Assembly (NCBI RefSeq): GCF_003432385.1
Contig: NZ_CP031841.1
Location: 1,899,579 to 1,963,578, forward strand
Source of the DNA: Breoghania sp. L-A4
GTDB taxonomy: Bacteria; Pseudomonadota; Alphaproteobacteria; Rhizobiales; Stappiaceae
Length of the DNA: 64,000 bases
Direction of reading: 5' to 3'
Below, in pieces: positions 51,579-61,300 of the stretch; position 1 is the first letter of the stretch; every line of letters starts with the position of its first letter. The position numbers were made by a program, and so were the translations under genes. A model generated the notes under the pieces. That model was given only the letters and a program-made list of their open reading frames with translations. It was not told the DNA's origin and did no database searches.

Positions 51579-52517
51579 ATGGCACGAGCCCAGGGGGCGC
51601 GGGCGCTGATGGCGCTTGCGTTTGAGACGACCTATGGAACGCCGCCCGCCAGCGGCTTCACCCGCATGCCTTTCGCCAGCACCTCGCTCGGCGCAGAGCA
51701 GCCGCTGCTGAACTCGGAGCTGCTGGGGTACGGCCGCGATCCGCTGGCGCCGATCAAGGATGCGGTCACGGCCGACGGCGACGTCGTGGTGCCGCTCGAC
51801 GCCGAGGCCTTCGGCTTCTGGCTGAAGGCGGCCTTCGGCGCGCCGACCACCACAGGCACCGGCCCCTGGACGCACGAGTTCCAGTCCGGGTCCTGGACGC
51901 TGCCCAGCATGTCGATCGAGACCGGCATGCCCGAGGTGCTGCGCTATGCGATGTATTCCGGCTGCGTGCTCGACCAGATCACCTGGCAGATGCAGCGCTC
52001 GGGCCTGCTGACGGCAACGGCGCGGTTGGTGGCGCAGGGCGAGACGGTCGGCACGACGACCAGCGCTGGAACACCCGCCGCGCTGGAACTGAAGCGCTTC
52101 GGGCACTTCAACGGCGCGATCACCCGCAACGGTACCGCGCTCGGCAACGTGGTCTCGGCCGAGATCACCTATGCCAACAACCTCGACCGGATCGAGACCA
52201 TCCGCTCGGACGGGCGCATCGACGGGGCGGACCCGTCCATCGCCGCGCTGACCGGCCGGATCGAGGTCCGCTTCGCCGACCAGACGCTGGTGACGCAGGC
52301 GATCAACGGCGAGGCCTGCGAGATGGAGTTCGCCTACGTCCTGCCCTCGGGCGAGAGCTTTACCCTCACCGTGCACGCCGTCTACCTGCCGCGCCCGCGC
52401 ATCGAGATCTCCGGGCCGCAGGGCGTGCAGGCGACCTTCGACTGGCAGGCCGCGCGCGACAGCTTGGTCGGCCGGATGTGCACTGCAACCCTCGTGAATG
52501 ACGTGGAGACGTATTGA
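51579..52517 (+). CDS. Phage tail tube protein
   Basis: A 312-residue protein of the phage tail tube family: MARAQGARALMALAFETTYGTPPASGFTRMPFASTSLGAEQPLLNSELLGYGRDP, WTHEFQSGSWTLPSMSIETGMPEV and ITYANNLDRIETIRSDGRIDGADPSIAALTG. It forms the stacked rings of a long non-contractile tail. Its stop overlaps the start of the chaperone gene. It appears intact, one of the few complete structural genes left. Confidence 0.88.
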   Translation: MARAQGARALMALAFETTYGTPPASGFTRMPFASTSLGAEQPLLNSELLGYGRDPLAPIKDAVTADGDVVVPLDAEAFGFWLKAAFGAPTTTGTGPWTHEFQSGSWTLPSMSIETGMPEVLRYAMYSGCVLDQITWQMQRSGLLTATARLVAQGETVGTTTSAGTPAALELKRFGHFNGAITRNGTALGNVVSAEITYANNLDRIETIRSDGRIDGADPSIAALTGRIEVRFADQTLVTQAINGEACEMEFAYVLPSGESFTLTVHAVYLPRPRIEISGPQGVQATFDWQAARDSLVGRMCTATLVNDVETY

Positions 52518-52952
52518 TGCTCACGCTCGACCTGACGAACGCGCCACGCTGGCATGACCTCCCCCAGGCGTCCGGGTGCAGCTCCGCCCGCTGACCACCG
52601 CGCTGATGGTGGCGACCCGCAGCGATCCGGCCGTCGAGGCGGTGCCCGATGAGACGCCCGACGAGGAGCGCGCCGTCGCCTTCGCGAAAGCGCTGGCGCG
52701 ACGGGCCGTGCTCGCCTGGGAGGGCATCGGCGACGCCGACGGCAAGCCCATCGATCCGAGCCCCGAGGCCATCGACGCGCTGCTCGACGTCTGGCCGATC
52801 TTCGAGGCCTTCCATCTGACCTATGTCTCGAAGGGCCTGCTGCTGGAGCAGGAAAAAACGCCTCCGCGCTCTCGCCGAATGGTCCTTCGGTGGGGGCGAC
52901 CGATACTGCGAAGCCTGCACGCAAGCGTGCCCGGACTGCCCGGCGCGGCTGA
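52517..52952 (+). pseudogene. Tail assembly chaperone, frameshifted
   Basis: ATG 52517 begins MLTLDLTNAPRWHDLP. One extra C in 52561-52565 would continue into GVRVQLRPLTTALMVATRSDPAVEAV and ALARRAVLAWEGIGDADGKPIDPSPEAIDALLDVWPIFEAFHLTYVSKGLLLEQE. A second shift point is the run of six A at 52853-52858. The -1 frame there gives KNASALSPNGPSVGATDTAKPARKRARTARRG and a stop at 52950-52952. Tail chaperones often use programmed frameshifts at such runs, so this second site may be functional. Position between tail tube and tape measure fits. Confidence 0.75.
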
Positions 52953-53179
52953 ACCGTCCGGAAACTCCGGAAGGTTGGCAGGTCTGGGATCTCGTCGGCC
53001 GTCTCGGCGGCCAGCTGCGTGTGTTGCCCGGCGCGGTGATCGGCTGGGACATGTCGGCGGCGCTTGCTCTCGGCGACGCGCTCGGGGTCTCGCCGCCCGC
53101 CATGGCCGAACTGCTGCCGGTCATCGAAACGGTGATGGTCACGAAGCTCAACGAACAGATGGATCATTCCCATGGCTGA
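52823..53179 (+). CDS. Phage tail-region protein, overlapping frame
   Basis: The +1 frame relative to the chaperone is open from ATG 52823 to 53179. It reads LAEWSFGGGDRYCEACTQACPDCPARLNRPETPEGWQVWDLVGRLGGQLRVLPGAVIGWDMSAALALGDALGV. It may be a separate small gene that starts within the chaperone's end, or the extension made by frameshifting at the A run. The four-cysteine cluster at the start suggests metal binding. It overlaps the tape measure start by eight bases. Confidence 0.55.
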   Translation: MSRRACCWSRKKRLRALAEWSFGGGDRYCEACTQACPDCPARLNRPETPEGWQVWDLVGRLGGQLRVLPGAVIGWDMSAALALGDALGVSPPAMAELLPVIETVMVTKLNEQMDHSHG

Positions 53180-55184
53180 GAAGAGGGTCAGCGTCCGCCT
53201 CGCGGCCGTGGGCGGACGGCAGGTGCGCGCCGAGCTGGAAGGCGTGGGCGAAGCCGGGTCGCGCGGTTTCGGACGGCTGAGCCGGGAGATGGAAGCCGCC
53301 AACGCCCGGCTCGCGGCCTTCTCGCGGCGGGTGCGGGTCGTAGCCGCCGCCGCCGTGGCAGCTGCCGCCGCCGCTGGCGTGGCGATGATCCGCTCGGGCC
53401 TGCAGACGGTCGATGCGCAGGCCAAGCTCGCCCAGTCCCTCGGAACCACCGTCGCCTCGATCCAGACGCTGAAGCGCGCGGGCGAGCTGGCGGGCGTGTC
53501 GATCTCCGGCATCGAACAAGCCACAAAGGATCTGACGCGCCGTCTCAGCCAGGCGGCTGCCGGGAGCGGCCCGGCTGCCGATGCGCTGGACCGGCTCGGG
53601 CTGTCGGCCAACGAGCTGATCGCCTTGCCGCTGGACCAGCGGGTTGGTGTGATCAACGCGGCCATCGAGAGCTTCGTGCCTGCCGCCGAACGCGCCGCCG
53701 TTGCGGGCCAGCTCTTCGGCGAGGAAGGCTCCATCGCCATGAGCCGGATCGACACCGCGACGCTGCGCCAGGCGACAGAGGACGTACTCGCGTTCGGTGT
53801 CGTGGTGTCGGAGCAGGACGCCGACCAGATCGAGCGGACGAACGATGCCATCTCCCGGCTCGGGTTGATCTGGCGCGGGCTGTCGAACCAGCTGGCGGTC
53901 GCAGCGGCTCCGGCGCTGGAAGCGGTCGCGAATGCCATGGCGGCGGTCGCGAGCCGCACCGGCCCGCTCGGCATCGCGATCCGCGGCCTCTTCGACAATA
54001 TCGGCCGCCTGACCACCTATGCCGTGACCTTCGCGACCTTCCTCGCGGGCCGCTGGGTCACCGGGTTGGCCGCCGCCGCACTGTCGGTCCGTGGGTTTGT
54101 CACCGCGCTCGTCGTGTTGCGCGGAGCGCTGATCCGCACCGGAATCGGCGCTCTGATCGTCGGCGTCGGCGAACTCATCTATCAGCTGTCCCAATTCGTT
54201 GCCCGCGTCGGCCGGGTCTCCGTCCTCGACCGGGACCTGACGGCCCCGCCCGGCAGCCCTGCGGATGGCGACCGTTACATCGTCGGCTCGGGCGCAACGG
54301 GCGACTGGGCGGGGTGGGACCTGAATGTCGCGCTCTGGGCCGACGGCGCCTGGCTTCGGCTGCCGCCACGAACGGGCTGGCGGGTATGGGTCGAGGACCA
54401 GGGGCTGTTGCTGGTCTACGACGGGTCCGGCTGGATCGGGACCACACCGACGGCGCTGCAGAACATGGCGCTGCTCGGGGTCGGCACGACGGCGGATGCG
54501 TCGAACCCGTTCTCGGCCAAGCTGAACGCCGCGCTCTGGACCGCGAAGACCGTGGCCGAGGGCGGGACCGGCGATCTGTTCTACACCATGAACAAGGAGG
54601 CTGCGGGCGACGATCTCGGGCTGACCCTGCAGACCGGCTTCGTGACCAAGGCGCTGGTTGGGCTGTTCGGTTCCGACCGCTTCCGCCTCGCAGTCTCGGC
54701 TGACGGCAGCACCTTCTTCGACGGGCTGAGCGTCGACAATGCGAGCGGCATCGTCGACCAGCCGCGGCTCCCGCGGTTCAAGGCCTGGACCAACTACGAC
54801 AACTATGTTGGCGTCGGGACCTGGACGAAGATCGGCCTCAACAACACCGACTACAACGATCAGGGCGCGTTCGACGCCGCGAACAACCGTTTCGTGGCGC
54901 CGGTCGACGGCACCTACCTCTTCGGCGCGACGCTGCTCTACAAGATCAACGCCAGCGCCACGGCTCGAATGCGCGGACGGCTCGTGCTGAACGGCGCGAC
55001 AGAAATCCGCGGCTCCCTCGGTGAAGTCTCCGCCACCCACGTCTCGCTGGCCACCGCGATCTGGCTGCAGACCATGGTGCCGCTGACTGCGGGCGATACC
55101 GTCGAGTTGCAGGGGTATTTCCGGGTCGCGAACGGCTACTTCGCCGCCGACCAGACATGCTTCTGGGGCTGCAAGATCGGCTGA
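53172..55184 (+). CDS. Chimeric tape-measure/DUF2793/C1q-like tail protein
   Basis: A 670-residue open frame. Residues 1 to about 345 are the N-terminal part of a tape measure protein (SVRLAAVGGRQVRAELEGVGEAGSRGFGRLSREMEAANARLAAFSRR, SLGTTVASIQTLKRAGELAGVSI, then hydrophobic segments). At about 54205 it changes into a DUF2793 domain (VLDRDLTAPPGSPADGDRYIVGSGATGDWAGWDLNVALWADGAWLRLPPRTGWRVWVED). Residues about 535-670 look like a C1q/TNF-like receptor-binding domain (FKAWTNYDNYVGVGTWTKIGLNNTDYN ... GTYLFGATLLYKINA). In intact phages these are separate genes about 10 kb apart, so an in-frame deletion fused them. Confidence 0.8.
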   Translation: MAEKRVSVRLAAVGGRQVRAELEGVGEAGSRGFGRLSREMEAANARLAAFSRRVRVVAAAAVAAAAAAGVAMIRSGLQTVDAQAKLAQSLGTTVASIQTLKRAGELAGVSISGIEQATKDLTRRLSQAAAGSGPAADALDRLGLSANELIALPLDQRVGVINAAIESFVPAAERAAVAGQLFGEEGSIAMSRIDTATLRQATEDVLAFGVVVSEQDADQIERTNDAISRLGLIWRGLSNQLAVAAAPALEAVANAMAAVASRTGPLGIAIRGLFDNIGRLTTYAVTFATFLAGRWVTGLAAAALSVRGFVTALVVLRGALIRTGIGALIVGVGELIYQLSQFVARVGRVSVLDRDLTAPPGSPADGDRYIVGSGATGDWAGWDLNVALWADGAWLRLPPRTGWRVWVEDQGLLLVYDGSGWIGTTPTALQNMALLGVGTTADASNPFSAKLNAALWTAKTVAEGGTGDLFYTMNKEAAGDDLGLTLQTGFVTKALVGLFGSDRFRLAVSADGSTFFDGLSVDNASGIVDQPRLPRFKAWTNYDNYVGVGTWTKIGLNNTDYNDQGAFDAANNRFVAPVDGTYLFGATLLYKINASATARMRGRLVLNGATEIRGSLGEVSATHVSLATAIWLQTMVPLTAGDTVELQGYFRVANGYFAADQTCFWGCKIG

Positions 55185-55375
55185 AGTTACCATGTAATAG
55201 TGTCGACAGCGAGCGACAAAGGTCGTTGAGATCCCGAAAGTGTATCAGGTGCCCTTGCCTTAGCGCAGCAAGCAAGCCCGAAGGAGACCATATCTCAAAA
55301 CAAGACACCGAAAAAGTATCAAATGAGAGATTTCTTCCTTTGCGAAAGGCTTCAGATCGGCGCTTCTGGTCGGCG
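55185..55375. other. Boundary between prophage tail genes and the giant gene
   Basis: A 190-bp spacer, richer in A+T than its left side. I see no integrase site, tRNA fragment or strong terminator. The two genes converge here. Confidence 0.4.
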
Positions 55376-58300
55376 TCATTCGTTCGACTGCTGACCATAA
55401 AGCTCGCCGGGAAAAGACAACTCGCCGCGCCGCAGCCAGAGAACCCGCGTGTCATCGAAATCCTCACCATCCGGCGTCGCATTGTAGATACGGACGTCGA
55501 AGAGCAGACGACCCAACGGGCGGTTTTGCCCATCGCGGACCGGCCCGCGCAGCGACCACGACATCAGGTTCTCCGTGATTTGGTCCGCGAAGTTATCCAG
55601 AGTAGTGTCGTTGTCTTCTTGATAGCCCGTAATCGCAAATATCATCGGACCGCCGGGTTCGCGCCATTCATCCGCAGTGCCTATGAATGCATCGCTTTCA
55701 TACTCGATCACGATGTCGGTCTTCAGCGGCCGCGCGGCGCCACCGAGCAGATCGTGGATGATGCGCCGCATCTGTTGTTTCAATGCTGCCCCATCGACGT
55801 CGCCTTTGCCATCAGCCTTAATCGGGTCGCTGAGCCGCACCGGCATCTTGTGATCGAGCACTGGTGTGACGGGTTCGCCAGAGCCAACTATGGCGGTGGT
55901 GTAGACGAAATCAGAGTGCAGCTCGGCATTGCCCGCCGTGCGGTTGCGGTCGATCCAATGTTCTGAGACAGCATCGCCTTGCACCAGAGCATCGAGCCGC
56001 TCAAACCTCAAGCTGCGTCGCTGGGTGTCAGGTTCAGGGCGCGGCGCGTATTCAGAGGCACCGCTGCCTGCATCCGGCACCGCAAGCTCCTTGCCTGCGC
56101 CGCCGTCTTCGATGAACCACCGCGCCTTTGGCGCGACCTGATCGAGGCGTGCGAGGGTCACGATGAGCTCGCCTGTGCCGTCTGGCTTGCGTTCGACCAC
56201 TGTAACTGTATCGCGCATCGGTTGCGCCTCCTGAACCCGTTCCGCGCGCAGGGCAGTCGGGGTCACAAGCGCCTCGAGGCGCGCGATAAGCCAGTCTTGG
56301 ACATCGCCTCTGTTCGGCGCAAGGTAGACGTCCTCCACCGGGATTAGCCGGATTTCCTCACCAAAGCGCAGCATGCGTATCGCCAAAGGCTCATCCGCAG
56401 CGCGCTGGAGCTTTTGCCGCACAGTATCTGCCAGACCGCCGGGGGAATAGGTCACCCTGCTCGTGAGCCGGTCCTGGGCGATCATCGGGCCAATGTCGAG
56501 CCGGTGAATCGAAGTCCATTGCCGGAGCGCTCCAAGGCTCACCGGCGGTTGCTCCGGAGAGATCTGGGGCAGGAAGCGCTCGCCCACAAGCACTGGGGCC
56601 TTGGGCACCCGGCGGACCGGAATGATCGCCTTGGCGGCTTCGGAGAGAGCAATCTCCGTCCAGCCCGCAAGCTGCGACGATTGTGACGGATCCTGCGCCA
56701 CTTGGTCGTGCAGTTTCAGCCAGGCGGTCGGGCGGTATCCCGCGCCGTCGCTGCCCGCACTCGCACGCTTGAGACTCTGCAGATGGGTGATACGCAGCCC
56801 GGCGGGCGGCGCGGCCTGGATGTTCTCGGTCTGCACCGGGAAGTAGAGCAACACATCACTGCGTCGGTTGTCCGCCGCTAGGGTCGTCGCCCCGATCTGG
56901 ATCGAGAAAGGTTGTATCGCCAATGTTGGCGGCGCGGCATCGAGCTCCGTTCCGGTGGGCGTCGCCTCCGGCAGGATCAGCTCAGCATAGACTTCGCCCC
57001 CTTCGTCCGAGTCTGCCACGCCGCTTTCGGGGAATAGCAGGAAGCCGCCGGTGGTGTCATAGCGGGTCAAATCGCGCGACAAACGATCGCTCACCCGATC
57101 ACGCATCTGCTGGGTCAGCTCGGCTCCGCTCTGGTTTGCCAGCACAGGCGCGAGTTGCGCATCCACCAGACGGGCGGCGAAGGCGCGCCGCAGCTCCTGA
57201 CAGGCGGCGACAAAGCCATCGAGTTTCGGTGTCACGCCCTTGTCTGCGGCGATACTGGCTGCAATCAGCTTGGGATCGTTTAGGCGTTCGAGGTAGTCGA
57301 TCACCCGGCGGGTTTCAAGATCGACATCCGCATCCACCACTCGCACGTCGCGCTCAGGTGTATTTGGCGGCTGGGAAATCGCCGCGGCACCGGTATCGCC
57401 ACCGAAATCCACGCTCATGCGGCTGTTGCGCAGCGGACGGAAGGCAAAGGCTTTCCCCATGCGCGCGGACAGCGTGCCATCGGTGACCTTATCGAGCATG
57501 GCTTTGGGGATCAGCCAGATCGCGGCGGCCCCGCCCAGCGGGCGGCCTGAGCGGCCCGTGGCCACGCGATGGGATGTGGCCACGGCATTCTCAAGCGCAT
57601 CGAGATAGGCATTGAGCGAGGTTCTTGGGCGGGTGGTTGTGCCCGCTTGCGCTACCGTCGGTTTCTCTGGCGTGGCATCGGTGGCGATGGGCACTTCCTG
57701 GGCGGTGGTAGCAAAAGGCTCCAACGCCGCATAGACCTCGCTGTCGGAGACCAGCCTCGGCAGCGCCACGCGCACATCGTCGAGCGGATAGAGCCTAGGT
57801 TCGTCCTGCGGAGCAGGCCGTTTGACACGCAGCGCCACGGAATATTCCACCGGCGTGGCCAGGTCGGGCAGTGCCACCTTGACCGCCAGCGACAGCGGGA
57901 TCAGCGTGCTCGGGGCTGTGCTCTCAGCAGCTTTCGTCACTTCAGTGGCCATGGCATCGAGGAAGCTGATGATCTCCCCCTTGCGCGTGGCGTCAAAGGC
58001 GGTTGAGGTTGTCTGCGCTTGGGGCCCAAGGCCCAGCTCCAGCGTCACCCTCGTATCGCGCAGCTGCGCTGCCGCCCTCTGCAGAGTGTCCGCGGCAAGC
58101 CTCAGCTGTCCAGGGTCCATCCCATCGCCCATGGCGGCCTTAACTGCCTTGAGATCGAAGCTAAGTTCGAGGTCGATACCAAAGCCGCCGTTCACCGTCG
58201 CGGGGGTCTGCACGATGCGCAGGAACGGCAGCCCCACAATGCCGATCATCCGGTCGCAATAGTGCATGGGAAGGTCACGCGACGCTCCCGCCTTGTTACC

Positions 58301-61300
58301 CCAGAGATTGCCGTAGACGTCGCGCCAATGAACTGCGGTCTCGACCGTTTTTCCCACCATGTCGTAGAGGGTCACATGGCGGGCGACGCCAGCAATCGCT
58401 TCGGTGCGGGCGACGGCCGGTGAAGCTGTATGCCCGGTCAGCTGCCCCACCGCCATAGAAGCCCGGTAACGTAGCGGGGCATCCGCGGCTTCTCGCGCAG
58501 CGCCTTCCTGTTTTTCCTCGTGATCGGGCTGCACTGCCACTGAGCGGTCTCGCGCCAGGATCACATTGCCTTCAAACGACAACTCGAAGCTCGCCGTGGA
58601 GAACCGCTGCGCAAGAAGTTCAACCTCCTCCCTCATCTGTTCGGAGGCTGGATCACGGGTCACATTCACCGGCAGAACACCCGGTTGATGCAGTGGATAG
58701 AGCTCCAACCCCATATCGGCGGCCAGCACCGTCTGCTCCGGCCACGAGGCCGGCGCGCCGATTAGCCGGTTGGCAAATTCTAGCCGGGGATCATTGGCTC
58801 TCGCGAGCCCGGACGGCTGGCCCGGCGTGCCGAGTTCTACCACGATACGCAACCGCAGCCCGCTTTTGAGCGGGTCGCCGCCCCCTTGGTTGGGCTTCTC
58901 TGGCAGGTCTTCTTTGGGCACCAGCAGCGTGAAGCCACCGGTATTGACGATGACAGCCTGGCGGATGAGCTCAAGGAAGGCGGTTCCATCAGTGGCCGAC
59001 ACGACGCTGCGGTCCGCGGCCCGGAAGCCCCTAGCCGCTTTGGCAGGGGCGACTTCGCGGGAAGGATTGGTCTTGATGATAACGGGTCGCCCATCGGGTG
59101 TGGCCCCTACCTCGTTCCCCGCTGTGCCGTCCTTATCCACCAGATAGAGCTTCACCGCACCGATCTCAGGCCGATCCAGACGGTCGGGATCAAGGGCCAC
59201 GTCGAGCAGCGCCCGCGCGGTTTCTTCCATGGCTTGGATCATCAGCGCCGTGATCTCGGGCTCTGAGGTCTCGGTGGCCGGGTTCGTTTGCTCCGAGGTG
59301 TTGGCATTGACCGATAGGTCGAGCACCATGGCCGGCACTAGAGCCGAAAGCTCACCCGGTGTCAGGTCCAAATAACTGAGCGGCGCATTGTCCTTGGTAT
59401 CCGAGCGGCGCAAACGCTCAACCTGCTTGAAGGCCATTTTGCCTTCGCTCAGCAGCTCATCGAGTGACCAGAGAGGCCGACTGTCGATTGTGTCCGCCAT
59501 CCGCAACGCTCCAAAGCGCAGATGGCGCGGGCGGCTGTCGAAGAGCGGGGCACGGGTGAGGTGCGTGTTGAAGAGATTGACCTTCTTGGCATCTGCATCT
59601 TGCTCCAGCGTCTCCGCCGCAGCCTTGAGCGCCACCAACGTGCTAGGCTCGGCGGCTTCGAAATCGATCTCCTGCGGCACAGAGAGCCAGCCATATTGCC
59701 CCGCCGGGATTACCGGCCCGTGGGCGAGATCGATGGGAAATTGCATGCCTCCCAGTCGGAACAGCGGATGGAACCAGTCAGCCTCTGCCCCCTGGGGCGC
59801 GTTCTCCAGCCAGTCGGGGGTGTTGCCGTTCGTGGGCAGCGGAATTCGCGGCCCGGCAATCAGACTGCGCCCGGCCTGCATGGCAACCTCGGCCGCAGGG
59901 CTGCGCAGCTCTATGCTCTTTGCTGTTTCGGAATCATGGGCTTCGCTAAGCCAGGTCATGAGCTGCGCCAAAGACTGCTTTGCATCGAGGTCGGCACTAT
60001 TTGGCTCCAGCGTGTCGAGATAATCGGCCAGCTTGCCAAGCGCGCTACGCATGACCAGAGCGACCCATTCCTGCGTCAGAACATCGGCGACACTCTGCCT
60101 TGGCGCGCCTGGCGTGCCGTCGCTGATATCAGTGAGCAGCTGGTCCTTGGTCAGAGTATTGACCCGGGTCAGATAATCCGCGGTCACGAAGTCGAAATCG
60201 CCAGGCGAAAAGGGCGCATCAGCATTTCGTTTGATCTGTAGCGCAGACGGCAGCGGAATCAGCGCCCCCCGCGCCCCGGTTGACGCGGACTGGGTGCCGC
60301 GGTCGGGAAGATCAAGTGTGGTCGCATCAAACGCATCGGTGAGAAATTGGTATATTTCCTTCACAGTGGGCCGCTGCGCGTGCAGGTTGCGTTCATGTGC
60401 ACCATCATCACCAGCGATGCGGGCAGAGATAGCGCGCAGCAACGAGGCAGTGAGTTTAGTCGGATCGGTGGTATTGGCTTTGATCGCCCAAGCAGTGAGA
60501 CCGCGGACCAGTTCCTCGGCCGCCGAGATCGGGCCAGCAATACGCGTATCGCGTGCCTCATCGGTCAGCTGAGTGGCGAGCAGCATCACCGCTTGCGGCT
60601 CAGGCGCGCCGTCAGAGGCGGCAAAGGCCAGCGTGATATCGGGCTGTAACACGCAGCTAATCGGCACCGTGGGGCCCGTTGCCCCCCAGTCCCCAGGGAC
60701 GGGCATCTCCGCCCAAGCGGAGCCGGCGGTCCGCAAGCTCGTCAGAAGCTTCTTGGAGTTTAAGGCCTCCAGTGCGGACGAACCATATCTGTAGTGCTCA
60801 CGATTCTTGTCCCGGCCAATGGTCTGTTCGATCCGCACTTGCGTGCCGAACGAGAAGCTGACGGAGATCTCGAAGCATTTCCGCCATACGCAGACCCGCG
60901 CAATCACCACGCGGATACGCACCCTTACGCCCACCTCATAATGCAGGCGCAGCGCCTTATCCGTCTCAAAGAGCACCCCAGCTTCGACCCAAAGTGTAAT
61001 ATTCACACCGGCCCGAACTATGCCGAAATCAACATAGCCATAGAGCTCGCCCATAATGCCGACGATGCCCTCGACAAGGATGTATGACGGCGACGCGACC
61101 GGAGCTTTCCCGCTCGGGATACGCAGTCGCCCATACGCCCCGCTGAGATACATGTAGACAGTGAGGGAAAGACCGGCACGGAAGATTCCGCCGCCGACGG
61201 CCAGACCGAGCCCAACGCGGGCCCCCATCTGTACTTCGGTAATCGGATCGTAGCGGGCGAAGGTACCGTCGATGAGTCTCCCCTCACTCGGCAATAGTTT

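Noticed and set aside
51129..52376. 415-codon minus-strand open frame opposite tail terminator and tail tube
   Set aside because: Shadow of the coding strand; no recognisable protein sequence.
52382..54016. 544-codon minus-strand open frame across the tail chaperone and tape measure
   Set aside because: Ser/Ala/Arg-rich shadow without any conserved segment.
53148..55193. 681-codon minus-strand open frame opposite the tape-measure chimera
   Set aside because: No domain, biased composition, and the plus strand encodes recognised phage domains.
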